Shown here: positions 11,282 through 23,130 of the stretch, piece by piece | How positions within the stretch are numbered: position 1 is the stretch's first letter | Layout: each line of letters opens with the position of its first letter | Source of the DNA: Diphasiastrum complanatum | Taxonomy: Eukaryota; Streptophyta; Lycopodiopsida; Lycopodiales; Lycopodiaceae | Length of the DNA stretch: 64,000 nt | Direction of reading: 5' to 3' | NCBI GenBank assembly: GCA_029204225.1 | Contig: CM055096.1 | Location: 73,602,919 to 73,666,918 of the forward strand | The notes under the pieces: model-generated | Told to the model about the DNA's origin: nothing | The model's database searches: none | What the model saw: only the letters and a program-made list of their open reading frames with translations | Program-made: the position numbers and the translations under genes

Positions 11282-11720
11282 TGTTGGAGGGTTTGCGGAT
11301 CCCAAAGCAACCCTAACCCTAGTTAGTAAGTGAGAGGGATTTGGCACCCTGCATGTGTAAGTCCAACCCGATGATCACATAGTTATTTGATTAATTAGAA
11401 AGTCAATAAAAGGACTTTAGGCCTTTTTGCGAGACTTTTAATGCCACAGGGCCTAAATGTCAAGTTAGTGAATAAAATTGGGTTTTCCTCCAATTTGGAT
11501 GGGTTCCCACTCTTTTAAATCTGAATAATTAGGGAGGCAGAAATGGACCAATAAGATTCAGAGGCCAGGGTCCTCCTCTCTACTATAAGAAGGGACCAAC
11601 TCGAGTTTCATACACATGTACATATCTTCATTTTAATAAAGCAGATTGGTTCTTGTGAAATGGATGAATGTCCTTGCTCTTTATCACTTTTCCTCCATCT
11701 CTCATGCTTTTATTGTGTTT
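11282..11720 (+). repeat. 3' LTR of the protease-only element
   Basis: It starts TGTTGGAGGGTTTGCGG directly after a purine-rich tract. It contains a TATA-like tataag at 11,584 and an AATAAA at about 11,634, in the order expected for U3-R. The 3' end is not sharply visible. Confidence 0.5.
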
Positions 11721-12400
11721 GCTAATTGTTGGATCTGATTGTTATTGGGATTGCATGTTTTTATACTTTTTATGAGAGAGAAAGAGTAAGATATCTTCAT
11801 TGTGGATCTTAGTGTTAATGATTGTAGTGTTAATGCGAATCTACGTGTGACAACTAACTTCATCTCCTTGATGCTAGATATATTAGATCTTGGACTGAGG
11901 ATAGGCAAGGAAAGAAACCCACTACAGTACATAAGAGATCCTATAATAGAATGGTAAGGATACTCATGCATCTGCTCCTCTTGAATTGTTTGAGGACATT
12001 GGTCCTTTGACAATTTGAGACCTGGTTCCATTGATGAGAGAGCTAACTTGCAGTTAACCAGATTATATCTTACTAACATATTGTAGATGTACATCTATTG
12101 AGTAATGTAGATCAACTTTCTATTTCTATCTCTGTGGATTTGAATACCAAGGCAGAAATGAGCTTCGCCCAGATCGGTCATGTCAAAGTCGGAAGATAGC
12201 ATTGTCTTGCCTTTTATCAGATCGCTACTGTTGCTGAAAAGCAATGTATCATCCATGTACAAAGTGATAAAATGCATATTGGCCTTCAATCCTTTTAAAA
12301 TATTCACTTTGAAGATGACCCAAGAAGCAAGTAGACATTTTTCTAATTCATTGAGTATTGTAATTGAAGGTGTCTAAAACTTATAGGGGATAGAAATTTA
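11720..12400 (-). pseudogene. Ty1/copia RT fragment (YMDD variant)
   Basis: A minus-strand copia reverse transcriptase palm. At 12,307-12,095 is FITLYMDDTLLFSN followed by FDMTDLGEAHFCLGIQIHRD, with the catalytic YVDD box as YMDD. Downstream (12,094-11,900) is a shifted frame with YPYHSIIGSLMYC, the RT-RNase H connection. It is truncated on both sides and carries a frameshift. No LTR of its own was seen. Confidence 0.75.
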
Positions 12401-13130
12401 AGCATTTTGTCTTGCAATACATATTTTTTGAAATCTTTGCATATGTACAGGGTGGTTTGAACACATAGATACAAAGAGATAGATTATAATACTTCTATGA
12501 AATTTATTTATTCGAACTTTGCAACATGAGTTTGAAAATGAAAGCAGATGGATTCAGAAATTATACATGGATAGATAAGAGGGTCTTCAATACATTCATA
12601 GTATTTTATTACAAGGGGGTCATAATTATCAAATTGTTCATTTAGTTGATTGGTGGTGGTTGATATGAAATTGATGTTTTTTGATTTGTTGTATAGTGCA
12701 TGTAGAATCGTTTGATTCTATTTATAATATTAGCTTTTGTACATGTTGCTTTAGGGAATATATCAAAGAACTTTGTCATAAATTGCTTTGTTGATAGCAT
12801 TGGGTGTTGTAAAAGTAATTATTTAATGATTGCTATTAAAGTCCAATATTGTCTGTTGGGTTTAGGTTTTTGAGGCAAATTACTAATATTTGCAACACAT
12901 CTGATGTTTATATGTTTATGATTATTGCATGCTTTTCGTATCCCTAAATATTGTCCTCTTGTAGGACCTCCATTTCTACTTGAAGCAATTCCTCTGTTGC
13001 AAAACATATTCAATATTTTAGTCACATCATAAATTGTGCAAGCAGATAAATTGTTTCTCAAGAAAACAAAGTTTGTTTTCATGAATATAGACCATATTAT
13101 TTGTATGTCTTGCTTACCATCAATAATGTC
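12400..13130. other. AT-rich unassigned DNA
   Basis: No family motif is visible in any frame. Probably old repeat DNA. Confidence 0.4.
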
Positions 13131-13133
13131 TAA

Positions 13134-13135
<2 letters not shown>

Positions 13136-13178
<43 letters not shown>
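13136..13178. repeat. (CA)~21 microsatellite
   Basis: Pure CA dinucleotides. The short frames running through it on both strands are artefacts. Confidence 0.95.
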
Positions 13179-13182
<4 letters not shown>

Positions 13183-13825
13183 AATATATTAAATTCTTTT
13201 TTTTTGGTACTGAATTCATCTACATAACAAAAAATGCAACGTTTGTATTTGGTAAACCAAATTTCAAGGAAATGTCACTATGGACAAACGTACCAATTCT
13301 CTAGACATTGTTTGTGCATACGAACTATACACATGCATGTATGCACAATTTAATATTTTTCTCTACATAGCTAAAAATCTATTGAATGCTTTCATCTTAT
13401 AAGCTTCTACAAATTGCTCAATGATCAATAATATCCCTTAACCTATATCATTTACCCCATTGTTTCAATCGGGAAAAAGTCACTTATCTTCATAAAAAGC
13501 TACAATTAATCCTCACTTCCATTTGTAGAGATACTCATCAAATCCCGTAATAGGCCAACATAACAGAAAATACCTTTGTCGACAGTTCAAAATATACCTC
13601 TTTGACACAATAAATGGTTAAATGGCCCTTGGGAGAACAATAGGATTAGACGTATTTTTCTACTCTACCTCAGATGCATGTAGGTACCACCTACCTCACC
13701 ATTCATTTTTGTAAATCTATATGAAATCATATTCACAAATTAATCAACGACCACTACTCATGCATGCGTCTTTTTATTGCAGGGGCACTCGTACCACATA
13801 GCACCACAATAGTAAGGAGGATGTA

Positions 13826-14330
13826 AATCTTGAAATGAGGCTACAAAACCAACTAAAGAATCTAATTCAAAAATGAAAGGACTAGTGTTTCTAAACAATT
13901 ATATGTCCTATTGTTTTGAACTTACCTAAATGAGGACAACATTTCACGAGAGCTCAAGTAGAGATTAAGTTTATTTGTTGATATGAAGAGAGCACTAGCC
14001 TATTAACTATTGTATGTGCATTGGTTTTACGCTATAACATAAAGGAAGACAAAATTCTTGAGACTACAAGTCCAACTTAACAACTTAAAATCAAACAACA
14101 AAAAGGTAAGACAGATCTTCTGGACATCGTAATGTGTTTTATTTATTTTTGAGGACAACATTTCATAAGAGCTCAGGTAAAATTTACTGATATCAAGAGA
14201 ACATTAGCCTATTAATTATTGTAGGTGCACTAAGGGAAATAAAATTCTTGGAATGAGTTTGAAAAACCAACTATGGAACTAAAATCAAACAACGAAGAAG
14301 TACGAAAGATTTTTTGAGCAGTTATGCATC
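13826..14330. repeat. Imperfect direct repeats of about 219 bp
   Basis: The sequence from gaggacaacatttca at 13,932 is repeated from 14,151 with the same order of motifs (gagctcag, agcctattaa, gtgca, aaattcttg, aaatcaaacaac). A shorter third piece lies at 13,826-13,890 (cttgaaatgaggctacaaaa). No coding content is recognised. Confidence 0.6.
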
Positions 14331-14645
14331 TTAATGTTAGCCTCTCAACGAAAGGCATGCCTATGCAAGAAGAACCTTCAAGATGAAGAAGCCAGAGAAA
14401 TATGCAAAAAAAAATAGCCTGTTGCCTATCGAGATATTTTTCAAGAAAACCTAGCTTTCTATTATGCTAAATCCTATATTTCCTCTTCAGAGTTATGACA
14501 AGTCTATGAATGCCTTCCATGTTAATTAGCACTATATGATGCAAGAAGTGAGAAACTGTAGTCGATCAACAACTTCTTGTAGTCCTTATGTCCCAATCAC
14601 CTGTTGCAAAACTGATAAGCACATTGCTATATTACCTACAACTTT

Positions 14646-17600
14646 CTATGATATGAATGTGCATTGAGTTATATGTCTTGTCCCTTCTGGATCGTTTGAA
14701 GACCGGGCCAATATGTCGCGAAACTGTCTTTTTTGTTTTGTTGTCGCAAATGATTTTGTTTCTTTGCAAGAGTTCACCATTTCTAACACTCCCTCTTGAA
14801 CCTTGCAGCTTTGCACGTTTAATCCAATTGCCTTTCTTTGCTTGGTAAAGAGTGGCTTGTTGAGCGGCTTTGTGAGCAGATCTGCAATCATGTCTTCTGA
14901 TTTTATGAACTGGACCTGGAGCTCTCCTTTCGAGATTAAATCTCGAATGTGATGGTACTTCAGAGGTATGTGTTTTGTCTTTGAATGGAAGACAAGATCC
15001 TGGGACAGATAAATGGTACTCTGAGAGTCCATCATCATCGTACATGGCCCTTCTCATGGCATCCTGATTGCTTCTAGCATCATCTGCAACCACACTACCT
15101 TGTTCACCACCTTTGAAGCTGCGACGTATTCAGCTTTGCAAGAGGATTGAGCCTAGCCCAACTTGCATCACTATAGTAGTGCAGCTCGAATTCTTTTTCT
15201 TTGTTTTTAGCTCTATAGGTTAATCCCATATTCTGGGTACCCTTTAGATACTGTAGGATTCGTTTTGCCATTTGCCAATGTGCCATGCCAAGATTGGAAG
15301 AGAATTGGCTTAAGGCGTAAACAGAGAAAGCTAGATCGGGTCTGGTACAAATTGTAAGGTACATCAGACTACCGATCAAGTTTTGGTAGGGTATACCTGC
15401 CATCTTCTATTCTTCCTCTTCCATTTTTGGACAATCCTGCTTCGTCAACTTGGCTCCAACTATCATTGGTGTGGCCTTTTCTTTGTAGTCCATCATGCGA
15501 TACTGCTTGAGCACCTTTTTGGCATATTCTGATTGACTCAAGTGCATTTCGCCCTTTGTTCGATTTCTTCTGATCTCTAGCCTGAGGCATTTTGTTGCTT
15601 CTCCAAGATCTTTGATTTCGTAAGTTTCAGAAATCTGACTCTTCATGTCTTTGATCAGCATCAAGGAATTTCATATCATTAGGGAATCATCCACGAAGAT
15701 AGTCAGTATCACAAAATCTTTTCCTACTCTTTTTATATAGACATTACAGTCCGGTTGTGTAGAGAGGAAGTCTAGAGACTTCAGAAGACTCGCCAAACAT
15801 ATTGTCGATTGTCGGGGTCTTCAAATCCTTCAGGCTACTTCATGAAGATTTCCTCCTCTAGATCTCCATGAAGAAAGGCTATTTTCACATCAATCTGGTG
15901 AATTTCTAGATTGTGTTGTGTGGCGTATGCAAGGAATAGTCGTATACTTATCATCTTGACCATCGACAAATATGTGTCGAAGTAATCAACACCATATCTC
16001 TACGTGTAGCCCTTCGCGACAAGCCTTGCTTGTAGCGGCCAATGGTGCCATCTGATTTCATCTTCTTCTTGTACACCCACTTGTAGTTGACTATCTTTCT
16101 GTTTTCTAGTAGTGGCTCTAGTGTCCATGCCTCCTTTTGCCTCATCGACTCGATCTCCTCTAACATTGCCTGCTTCCAGAATTCTCCCTCTGGACTCTAG
16201 ATAGCTTCTTGATATGTTGTTGGCTCTTCAGTGAAGCTGCAGTACTCGAACTGCGTGTCTTTGCTCCACTGAAGATTGTCAGAGTAGCGGTCTGGAGGTC
16301 TTCTTTGTTTTGTTGACCTTCTAAGTCCGTTTCGTCGCTGCTCGAACGTTTCTTGTTCGTGGGTTTGATTCTCTACTTCCTGCTGCTCTGGAGTCTATGG
16401 CTCTGCATTCTGATTTGATGTTTGTCCTCGATCTTCCTCTTGAATTGGTAACAATGTGAAGATCTCATGGCCTCTTTCATCTTTCAGTCCAAGGAATGTG
16501 GACTTATCGAACTTCACATCTCTACTCGAAACAACCTTTTTTGTGGTTGGATCGTAGAGTTTGTACACTTGTGTTCCATTTGAGTACCCGACCATGATGG
16601 TTTGTTCTGATTTATCATCTAGCTTGTTTCTTTTTTCCTTTGGATGTGCTTCTATGCTACAGATCCAAACACACGTATGTATGATAGATCAGACTTTCTA
16701 TCTGTCCACATTTTGTATGGCGTCTTATCTTCCAATGTTGTCGTTGTGGATCTGTTCTACAAGTGTACAGCTGCAGCTATTGCCTCAACCCAAAACTAAC
16801 TTGGCAATTGAGCATGTGCCATCATGCATCTGGCTCCTTCGACTAGCGTTCTGTTTCTTCTTTCTACAACACCATTGTACTCTAGTGTGTATGCAGGAGT
16901 GAACTGGTGTTCTATCCCCTGCTCTTCGCAGAATCTTAAAAATTCTTTGCTTTTTTATTCACCTCCATTGTCAAATTTGAGGATCTGTATTTTTTTCGAG
17001 GTGTGTTGCTCTGCAAATGCCACGAACTTCTTGAAGGAATCAAATATTTTGGATTTCTTCTTTAGGTAGTAGATCGTGGTCATCCGGCTGTAATTATCTA
17101 TGAACGTCAAAAAATACCTCGAATCTGAGAGCGAATCCATCTTCATCGGTCCACAGACATCATAGTGGACGAGCTCAAAAACTTCTTTGGCGCTTCTTCC
17201 CTCATGCGTGAATGGATTTCGATGTTGCTTGCCTTTCTGACAGGCTTCGCAGAACTCAGTTTCAGGCCTTGATATCTTGAGATCTATGACTATGTCTTTC
17301 TTGCACATGTCATACAGGCTCCGCATGTTCAGATGATACATTCTCCTATGCCAGAGCTGATCTTCATTTTTTGATGCATTTAATATGCTATCAAAGTTGA
17401 GCAACTATCTTGGCCTGGTAGAGATTTCCTTCTCTACATCCGATCGTCAGCAACTTGTTTGTTGTTTTCTCGATCATGTGGCATGTGTTCCCGTCGAACA
17501 AAACTCGAATACCAAGATGTGCCATCTTGGAGACTGATAGCAGATCTTTTCTGAGTGAAGGCACGTAGATTGCTCCTGGCAGCTCTGCTTGCCCTGACAA

Positions 17601-18651
17601 TGTTCGTAGTTGTAGAGTGTCGATGGCCTTGACGTCGTGTCTGCTCCCATCACCTAGAATAACTGCTCTGTTATTTTCAAGTTCTCTGAAGTCAATCAAG
17701 ATCTTCTTGTTGTAGGTGTTGTGTGATGTTGCTCCTGTCAATGACTACATCGTAGTTGTGTTCAGTGTAGCTCATCGAAATTTCATCGAGTATCGTGAAG
17801 GCTTCGTCACCTCTGCATGCATCCTTGATGACTCTGCAACATTAGCTTTATGAGCTTTGTTATTTCTTTTTGGGTTGAATCTGCAATCGTATGCAGAGTG
17901 CCCCTTCTTCTTGTAGTGCATGCAAGGTATTGTTGGATTGAACCAGCATTTGTTGGCCATATGGCCGGGTTTGTGACAGTGATCACAGGAAGAAGATTGT
18001 TGATTCGAGGACTTCGTCTTCTCGAATCTTGGCTTGTTTTTGTTCTTCCTTTCCTTTCGTGAAGAGGGCCCTCTCTTGATCACTGCTTCCCTCCCCTTCG
18101 TCTCTCATCAATTTCTCCACATTGACAAGACTGACTGCTTTGTCGAATGTCATATCTAGTACAGTATGAGCATTCTCAAAGTCTGATAGGACGTCGATAG
18201 AGATTTCATGAAGTACATCAACTGCTGTGGTGCTGAGACGTGGTGCTCCTGTCCTGATGCAACGAGTTGAGCAAAGATTGTTCTGATATTCTCAACGTGC
18301 TGATCTAACTGGTTGTCATCCCATCGTATGGATTGCAACTGATTGTGAAGGTGCATGACTCAAGTTGCAGTCCTCACTTCATACTTCTGTTTCCATCTTT
18401 CCCACGCTGCATGGCTGCTTTCGTAGTCTTCAATCTGCATGAGTAGATTTTCGATCATCGCCATTGCACGCTCATCTTTTTTGATCCATTCAGCTTTCCT
18501 CAGGTCTCCGTCTGGAGGCTGCACCTCTGAGAGTTCGGTCACCAACTAGATGTCTTCACCCTTTAGAAGCGTTTTGATTTTGAATTTCTAGATTCTGTAA
18601 TTTGCGCCATCAAGACTGATTGCTACTCTTGTCTGGATTGTTGTAGCCATA
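14646..18651 (-). pseudogene. copia-B polyprotein (gag-protease-integrase-RT-RNase H)
   Basis: The most complete copia element in the window, read on the minus strand. Gag at 18,651-18,156 (AISLDGANYRI, ERAMAMIENLL, GQEHHVSAPQQLMYFMKSL); zinc knuckle CDHCHKPGHMANKC at 18,083-17,772; protease GATSHNT at about 17,741. GAG-pre-integrase WHRRMYHLNM and CEACQKGKQHRNPF with integrase core DVCGPM and KFDNGGE lie at 17,404-16,955. Integrase end GYSNGTQVYKLYDP at 16,595-16,395; RT start at 16,166-15,951; RT at 15,664-15,407; RNase H with KRILQYLKGTQNMGLTY and SDASWA at 15,403-15,104; end of RNase H at 15,038-14,646. Stops and frameshifts separate all blocks. The protease has lost 2 bp exactly at the catalytic Asp-Ser-Gly: the copy at 46.87 kb reads VVIDSGATSH but here the frame breaks after VVID. 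Confidence 0.85.
14713..14767 (-). repeat. Collapsed 3' LTR of copia-B
   Basis: The window-left edge of copia-B starts tgtcgcgaaactgtc, the same as the LTR starts at 18,715 and 32,564. After about 50 bp it goes directly into the pol 3' sequence (ttgcaagagttcaccatttc). The related 3' LTR at 32,564-33,315 is about 750 bp, so roughly 700 bp of internal LTR are missing here. Confidence 0.6.
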
Positions 18652-19790
18652 TTATGATGTCTAGAAAATCACTGCTTAAATATCAGTAGTGACAACCTGT
18701 GAGTTCTGATACCATGTTGCGAAACTGTCTTTTTTGTTTCGTTGTTGCAAACAATTTTGTTTTTTTGAATTTTCTATTGCGCGGAAGTTTCATAGGAACC
18801 TAGACACGCGACTACACATCACAAAACAGATTCTAATCTATATATCTCCACTGTGTGGAGTTTACGAGATAGCTAAATTACAAGACTAGTTAATGCTAAT
18901 CAACTATTTAGTTACTCTCCGTCGTTGCTACTCGTCTCAGCTGGGTGTGAAGTCTACTGCTGTGGTGCTGGGACGTGGTGCTCCTGTCCTGATGCAACGA
19001 GTTGAGCGAAGATTGTTTAGATCTTCTGAACGTGCTGATCTAACTGGTTGTCATCCCATCGTATGGATTGCAACTGATTGTGAAGGTGCATGACTCAAGT
19101 TGCAGTCCTCACTTCATACTTTTGTTTCAATCTTTCCCACACTGCATGGTTGCTTTCGTAGTCTTCAATCTACATGAGTAGATCTTCGATCATCGCCATT
19201 GCACGCTCATCTTTTTTGATCCATTCAGCTCTCCTCGGGTCTCTCTCTGGATGCTGCACCTCTGAGAGTTCGGTCACCGACCAGATGCCTTCGCCCTTTA
19301 GAAGCGTTTTGATTATGAATTTCCAGATTCTGTAATTTGCGCCATCAAGACTGATTGCTACTCTTGTCTGGATTGTTGTAGCCATATTATGATGTCTAGA
19401 AAATCACTACTTAAATATCAGTAGTGACAACCTGTGAGTTCTGATACCATGTTGCGAAACTGTCTTTTTCGTTTCGTTGTTGCGAACGATTTTGTTTATT
19501 TGAATTTTCTATTGCGCGGAGGTTTCATAGGAACCTAGACACGCGACTACACATCACAGAACAGATTCTATTCTATATATCTACACTGTGTGGAGTTTAC
19601 AAGATAGCTAAATTTCAAGACTAGTTAATGCTAATCAACTATTCAGTTACTCTCCGTCGTTGCTGCTCGTCTCAGTTGGGTGTGAAGTCTACGACTCCAA
19701 GTCCGTTGAGCTGCCAGTTGGCCAGTTGGCTGCGCAAAAGATTCTCCTTCGTTTCTTTCATTTTCTTTCGTTCTTTTTGTTCCTTTTCGG
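18232..19790 (-). repeat. Tandem duplication of copia-B gag-PBS-LTR (about 730-bp unit)
   Basis: The segment starting ctgctgtggtgctg at 18,232 (gag, PBS, LTR end) recurs from 18,957. Gag is present twice (18,651-18,232 and 19,385-18,957), the PBS region twice (just before 18,715 and 19,450, read on minus as TGGTATCAGAACTC), and the LTR end tgttgcgaaactgtctttt twice. The second LTR copy extends to about 19,790. The copies differ by small indels (offsets 725-735) and substitutions, so this is an old duplication and not an assembly repeat of identical sequence. Confidence 0.8.
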
Positions 19791-19799
19791 TAGAGACAA

Positions 19800-20379
19800 G
19801 CACAATGTGTAAGTGTAAGCGAGGCACTCAACTATCATGTTCTTTAGAATTCAAGTAATTGTCATCGCTTGCGCCTCACTATGAGAGGATTATCTAATAC
19901 TAGCAACTAAAAGTAGCACACTCAAGAAATTGACAGAAATCAGAACCTACATGACGTTGAATCGGAAAAAAGCAGCAACAGTTTGTTTTCACACAACTAC
20001 GCATAGCTATGTTAACATGGGCTTGACGTCTCTCAATAAAAAACGTAGTATGCCTTGATGAATTTCTCCCAGCAGACCACTCCAACATGAAAAATTAAAA
20101 TCCCGATTTTAGACATATGGCGGTTAGAAATACAGTACCAGTCATCATAATACAACAATGAAATGTAACCCCAGCACTCGGATCAGTATGAGTTTAGCAA
20201 AGCACAAGGAAAGCCTAAAAGTAGATTATACCTTCAACGACATGACATGTGCCTCTCCTATGATGATTCTTGCCTCAAACCAGCATCTCAATCATCACCT
20301 GATTATATTACAAAGCCCATTGTTGTGTTCACAGAGAATAAAAGAACAGACGAATCCACTGTTGTACGCACACACACCA
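19800..20379. other. Unassigned DNA left of the hairpin-ended element
   Basis: No family motif found. Ends in a short CA stretch next to the inverted repeat at 20,380. Confidence 0.4.
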
Positions 20380-20418
20380 TTAACGTACTATATTTAGGGC
20401 CCTAAATGTGGCGTTATT
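20380..20418. repeat. Left hairpin TIR
   Basis: A 39-bp near-palindrome centred on GGGCCC at 20,397-20,402: arms ttaacgtactatatttaggg and ccctaaatgtggcgttatt. It is a collapsed, inverted version of the right-end palindrome. Confidence 0.75.
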
Positions 20419-20503
20419 TGCCCTTCATGCTCTTCAATGTAGAAGAGGAAGCCCGAAAAATTTCTTTCCAGTGTGAAGATGAAGACAATCTGGATTCACA
20501 ATT

Positions 20504-20863
20504 TCACATTATGTAGCAAGCTTTCAAAGGCTTATGCTTCCTTTGAGATGCTTCAGGAAGACGGTCTGATACTACCCGATCGTGCACTATAGTTACAGAA
20601 GATTGCCTTTTGGACCTTTTTCTGGCAGATAGCTTAGTGTCAGAAGGAATGGTATGGGCATCTTGGTTGCTTTCCTGCGATTGTGATTTGCAGAAAATCA
20701 TATAAGATGATACTCTCATAAGGAAAGTCCAGCCTCGGCTATCCCTTATCATACATGGGCTTGCAATGATTACTTGTATCAGGTGCACCAGATGGTTGCT
20801 GGTCGGTAGTACTTTATCATTAGCCTCACTATCAGACCGCTGAGGAAGACAGAATGAAAGCAA
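20504..20863 (-). pseudogene. Unrecognised minus-strand frame inside the hairpin-ended element
   Basis: 119 codons; basic C-terminal half with SARKRSKRQSS, which resembles a nuclear localisation signal. The sequence just inside the frame (tcattctgtcttcctcag, minus strand, ending near 20,842) looks like a plant 3' splice site, so the real coding part may be an exon beginning there. I do not recognise it. It could be a second exon or gene of the element or chance. Confidence 0.25.
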
Positions 20864-21147
20864 GGATCTAGCGCAGATTCCTGAATTCTCTGAAGTGTAA
20901 GGCTCTCAATACGCATGATCATCTGTATGCTATTGTAATGGCAGAGATCGATCGCTTCCAGAAAACAACCTCTACGAAGAGCCAGAGAAAAACAGAGCCA
21001 GAAAAAAAAGGAAGGGGAGGAGTCTTGAAGAAGGATCAGTCACGAAGGGCGCATGAAAGACGCCCTTCAGCCTCACTACTAAGCATGAAGGGAATCGCAT
21101 AATGGCATATTAGGCATCCTCTTTTTATGAAGGAAAATCACTAATGG

Positions 21148-21202
21148 CTAATAACGTAATAGATAACGGGCCCCGCAGGGGCCCGTTATCTTACGTTATT
21201 AG
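21148..21202. repeat. Internal GC-cored hairpin
   Basis: Near-perfect inverted repeat: arms ctaataacgtaatagataac plus gggcccc and ggggcccgttatcttacg plus ttattag, loop gca, with one 2-nt bulge. The outer ctaataacgt matches the inner edge of the right TIR (ctaataacgtcac, 23,787), so it belongs to the same repeat family. Confidence 0.8.
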
Positions 21203-22511
21203 CATGTTTTAATACGTATCAATATATCATATTGTACCATATGACCATATGAATATCCCGACAGATTTCTTTGTCTCTAGCCCGAGAGATTTCTGTCTCT
21301 CTCTCGTAAGTGACTTGTTATATTGTTACTTGTTGTCTTCCTTGAATCTGATACTAATCCATTTACATCTATTTTTGCAGAGCACATCTTCCATTTCAAT
21401 TACTAATCGCAATACCAACAACCATCGCATTAAATCAAGACAGATGCTGGAATGGGCAGAAGCCCTTAGTTTATTAGAATCAAAAAGTTGCTTGAATGGG
21501 CAGTGGCCGTTACTTAATTAGTTGCGAAACATCTCCCAACTGCTCATTGGATGAGTTAAATCAGTTGCAAAACATATCCCAACATCAGTCAACTACATCC
21601 AAAAACTACAACTTGTAATAGGTTGAATATTGAAAGCTGCAAAAAGAGACCGATTCAAGTACAGACTGAGCAACAATCGTGGTGATCGCACTGAGGCAGA
21701 GAGCCTCAAAGCTTGAGTTGCAAAATCATTGAACAAATCTTTTCCGCAAGAAAAAAAAGGTGACAATATATGGCTCAACGCAGAGCGGCCCACCGTGACT
21801 GGCTGGCACCTACACGCTATGCTCTCTGCTCTACCGGTCCTACGCTCCAGCGAAGATACATGCGACAATACAGAAGTCACTAATTGTCGTATATTTTCAA
21901 TGTCGTATAAATATATAAATACCGTATAATGTACGGTCCACAACTAAATATGAAACGACCGATTACGGGATTTAATTCGCTTGTTTCTACCTCGTTTAAG
22001 TCTCAAAGTGCTAATAACGCAACAATTATGAAGGTGCAACAGGCTTCCTATGACACAAATCACAACAAACATTCACAAGAATCATCTACTTTCGATAAAA
22101 AATTAAATATTCATGCCAGTACAAGGTACTTGCTGGTTGTGTACAGCGGCATGCAATTCAACTTTGTTGATGTCATCTCACAAGTTATTATCCATGCCTG
22201 CGGTTGCGGTTTCTCAGGACACATCATTTCTCGTGCCATAATTTTTCGCCCCTGCCCCTGCCCCCGCCCCCCTTCTGTATACTCAAAAAATACAGTATAA
22301 AAATGCATCAGATAAAAATACAATATAAAATCACACATGCCACAAGATAATCAATTATCCTGCTTTTATTAAAAATGATGGGAAAACCCATGATCAAACA
22401 AGACGATTAAAGTATTTAAAATAATACCGTAGAACGGCAAAAATGATTAAGCTACATCATCTTCATCCATTTGCCGATAGTCCACAAGCCCACACGTTGT
22501 TTAGAGAACCA

Positions 22512-22592
22512 CTGCACAAAAACCCAAAATTAAAAACATGAAAAACTGCAAAATACAATAAATAACATAAACAAATCAGCAAAAGGAATTAC
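22512..22592 (-). other. Probable spliceosomal intron (81 nt)
   Basis: On the minus strand the donor is TCTATG|GTAATTCC and the acceptor TTTTTGTGCAG|TGGTTC; the interior is T-rich. Removing it joins PFFLR-type sequence to WFSKQRVG, in the order expected for the DUF3504 family. An intact intron argues against this being a reverse-transcribed copy. Confidence 0.6.
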
Positions 22593-22939
22593 CATAGAAG
22601 GATTGCTAAGCTCGCCATTTCGCGTAGAAAAAACGGACAAGAAGAGCCATCCTCCACCAACCATTTTGGCAAACGATCAAAATAAGCCTCAAAACTAGCA
22701 ACAACATCAAGGAAAATAACAAGTGATAGGCTGCCTGAGTTTTTCAGGCTGACAAGGCAAAAGATCCACTTTATGATTTTTAGATGAACACTCATGAAAT
22801 CTAACAAATTTACCCATAAGATCATACATAATTTCAAAATCAGAAACCATTAAGTTGTACATTTCAAAATACCCTCTCACACAAAAATTGTGACAAACAT
22901 AAAATGCCAGCCGCATTAAACATCCACGAGGAGTAGAAA

Positions 22940-23130
22940 GCTGCATAAAACTTTGAGCAAGAATAGATTGGACATGTAGAGGTGTAAGACATTTAGTAGT
23001 CTTCATCTTACGGCCACACCAGCGGCCACAGAAGGCTGCATAAATTTTTGAGCAAGAATGGACTGGACATGTAGAGGTGTAAGACATTTAGTAGTCTTCC
23101 TCTTACGACCAACATCAGTAGCCACAAAAC
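22940..23130 (-). repeat. 95-bp tandem duplication within the recombinase gene
   Basis: Two adjacent copies both encode approximately VGRK-KTTKCLTPLHVQSI-LAQ (minus strand). They differ at several positions. Members of the family carry this segment once, so the duplication probably contributes to inactivation. Confidence 0.75.

Larger units (their letters stand above)
8985..11720 (+). mobile_element. LTR element fragment with protease but no visible RT
   Basis: A 100-bp sequence (gaaagtcaataaaaggactt and following) at 8,985-9,083 recurs at 11,394-11,494, inside a 3' LTR that starts TGTTGGAGGG at 11,282. That start is preceded by a purine-rich tract (ggtggggga), as expected for a polypurine tract. 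The 5' copy is cut exactly where the copia LTR ends at 8,984, so the copia probably inserted into this element's 5' LTR, and the left part is lost. Between the LTR copies are a retroviral-type aspartic protease frame and two unrecognised frames; I see no RT, RNase H or integrase motif in roughly 1.9 kb. Confidence 0.6.

Noticed and set aside
20380-20386. TTA at both ends as a PIF/Harbinger-type 3-bp target duplication
   Set aside because: TTA is part of the inverted repeat itself, so it cannot be separated from the element ends; no Harbinger transposase was seen.
21929-22300. 123-codon plus-strand frame inside the hairpin-ended element (NMKRPITGFNSLVSTSFKSQ)
   Set aside because: No family match and opposite to the recombinase gene; no splice or start context supports it.
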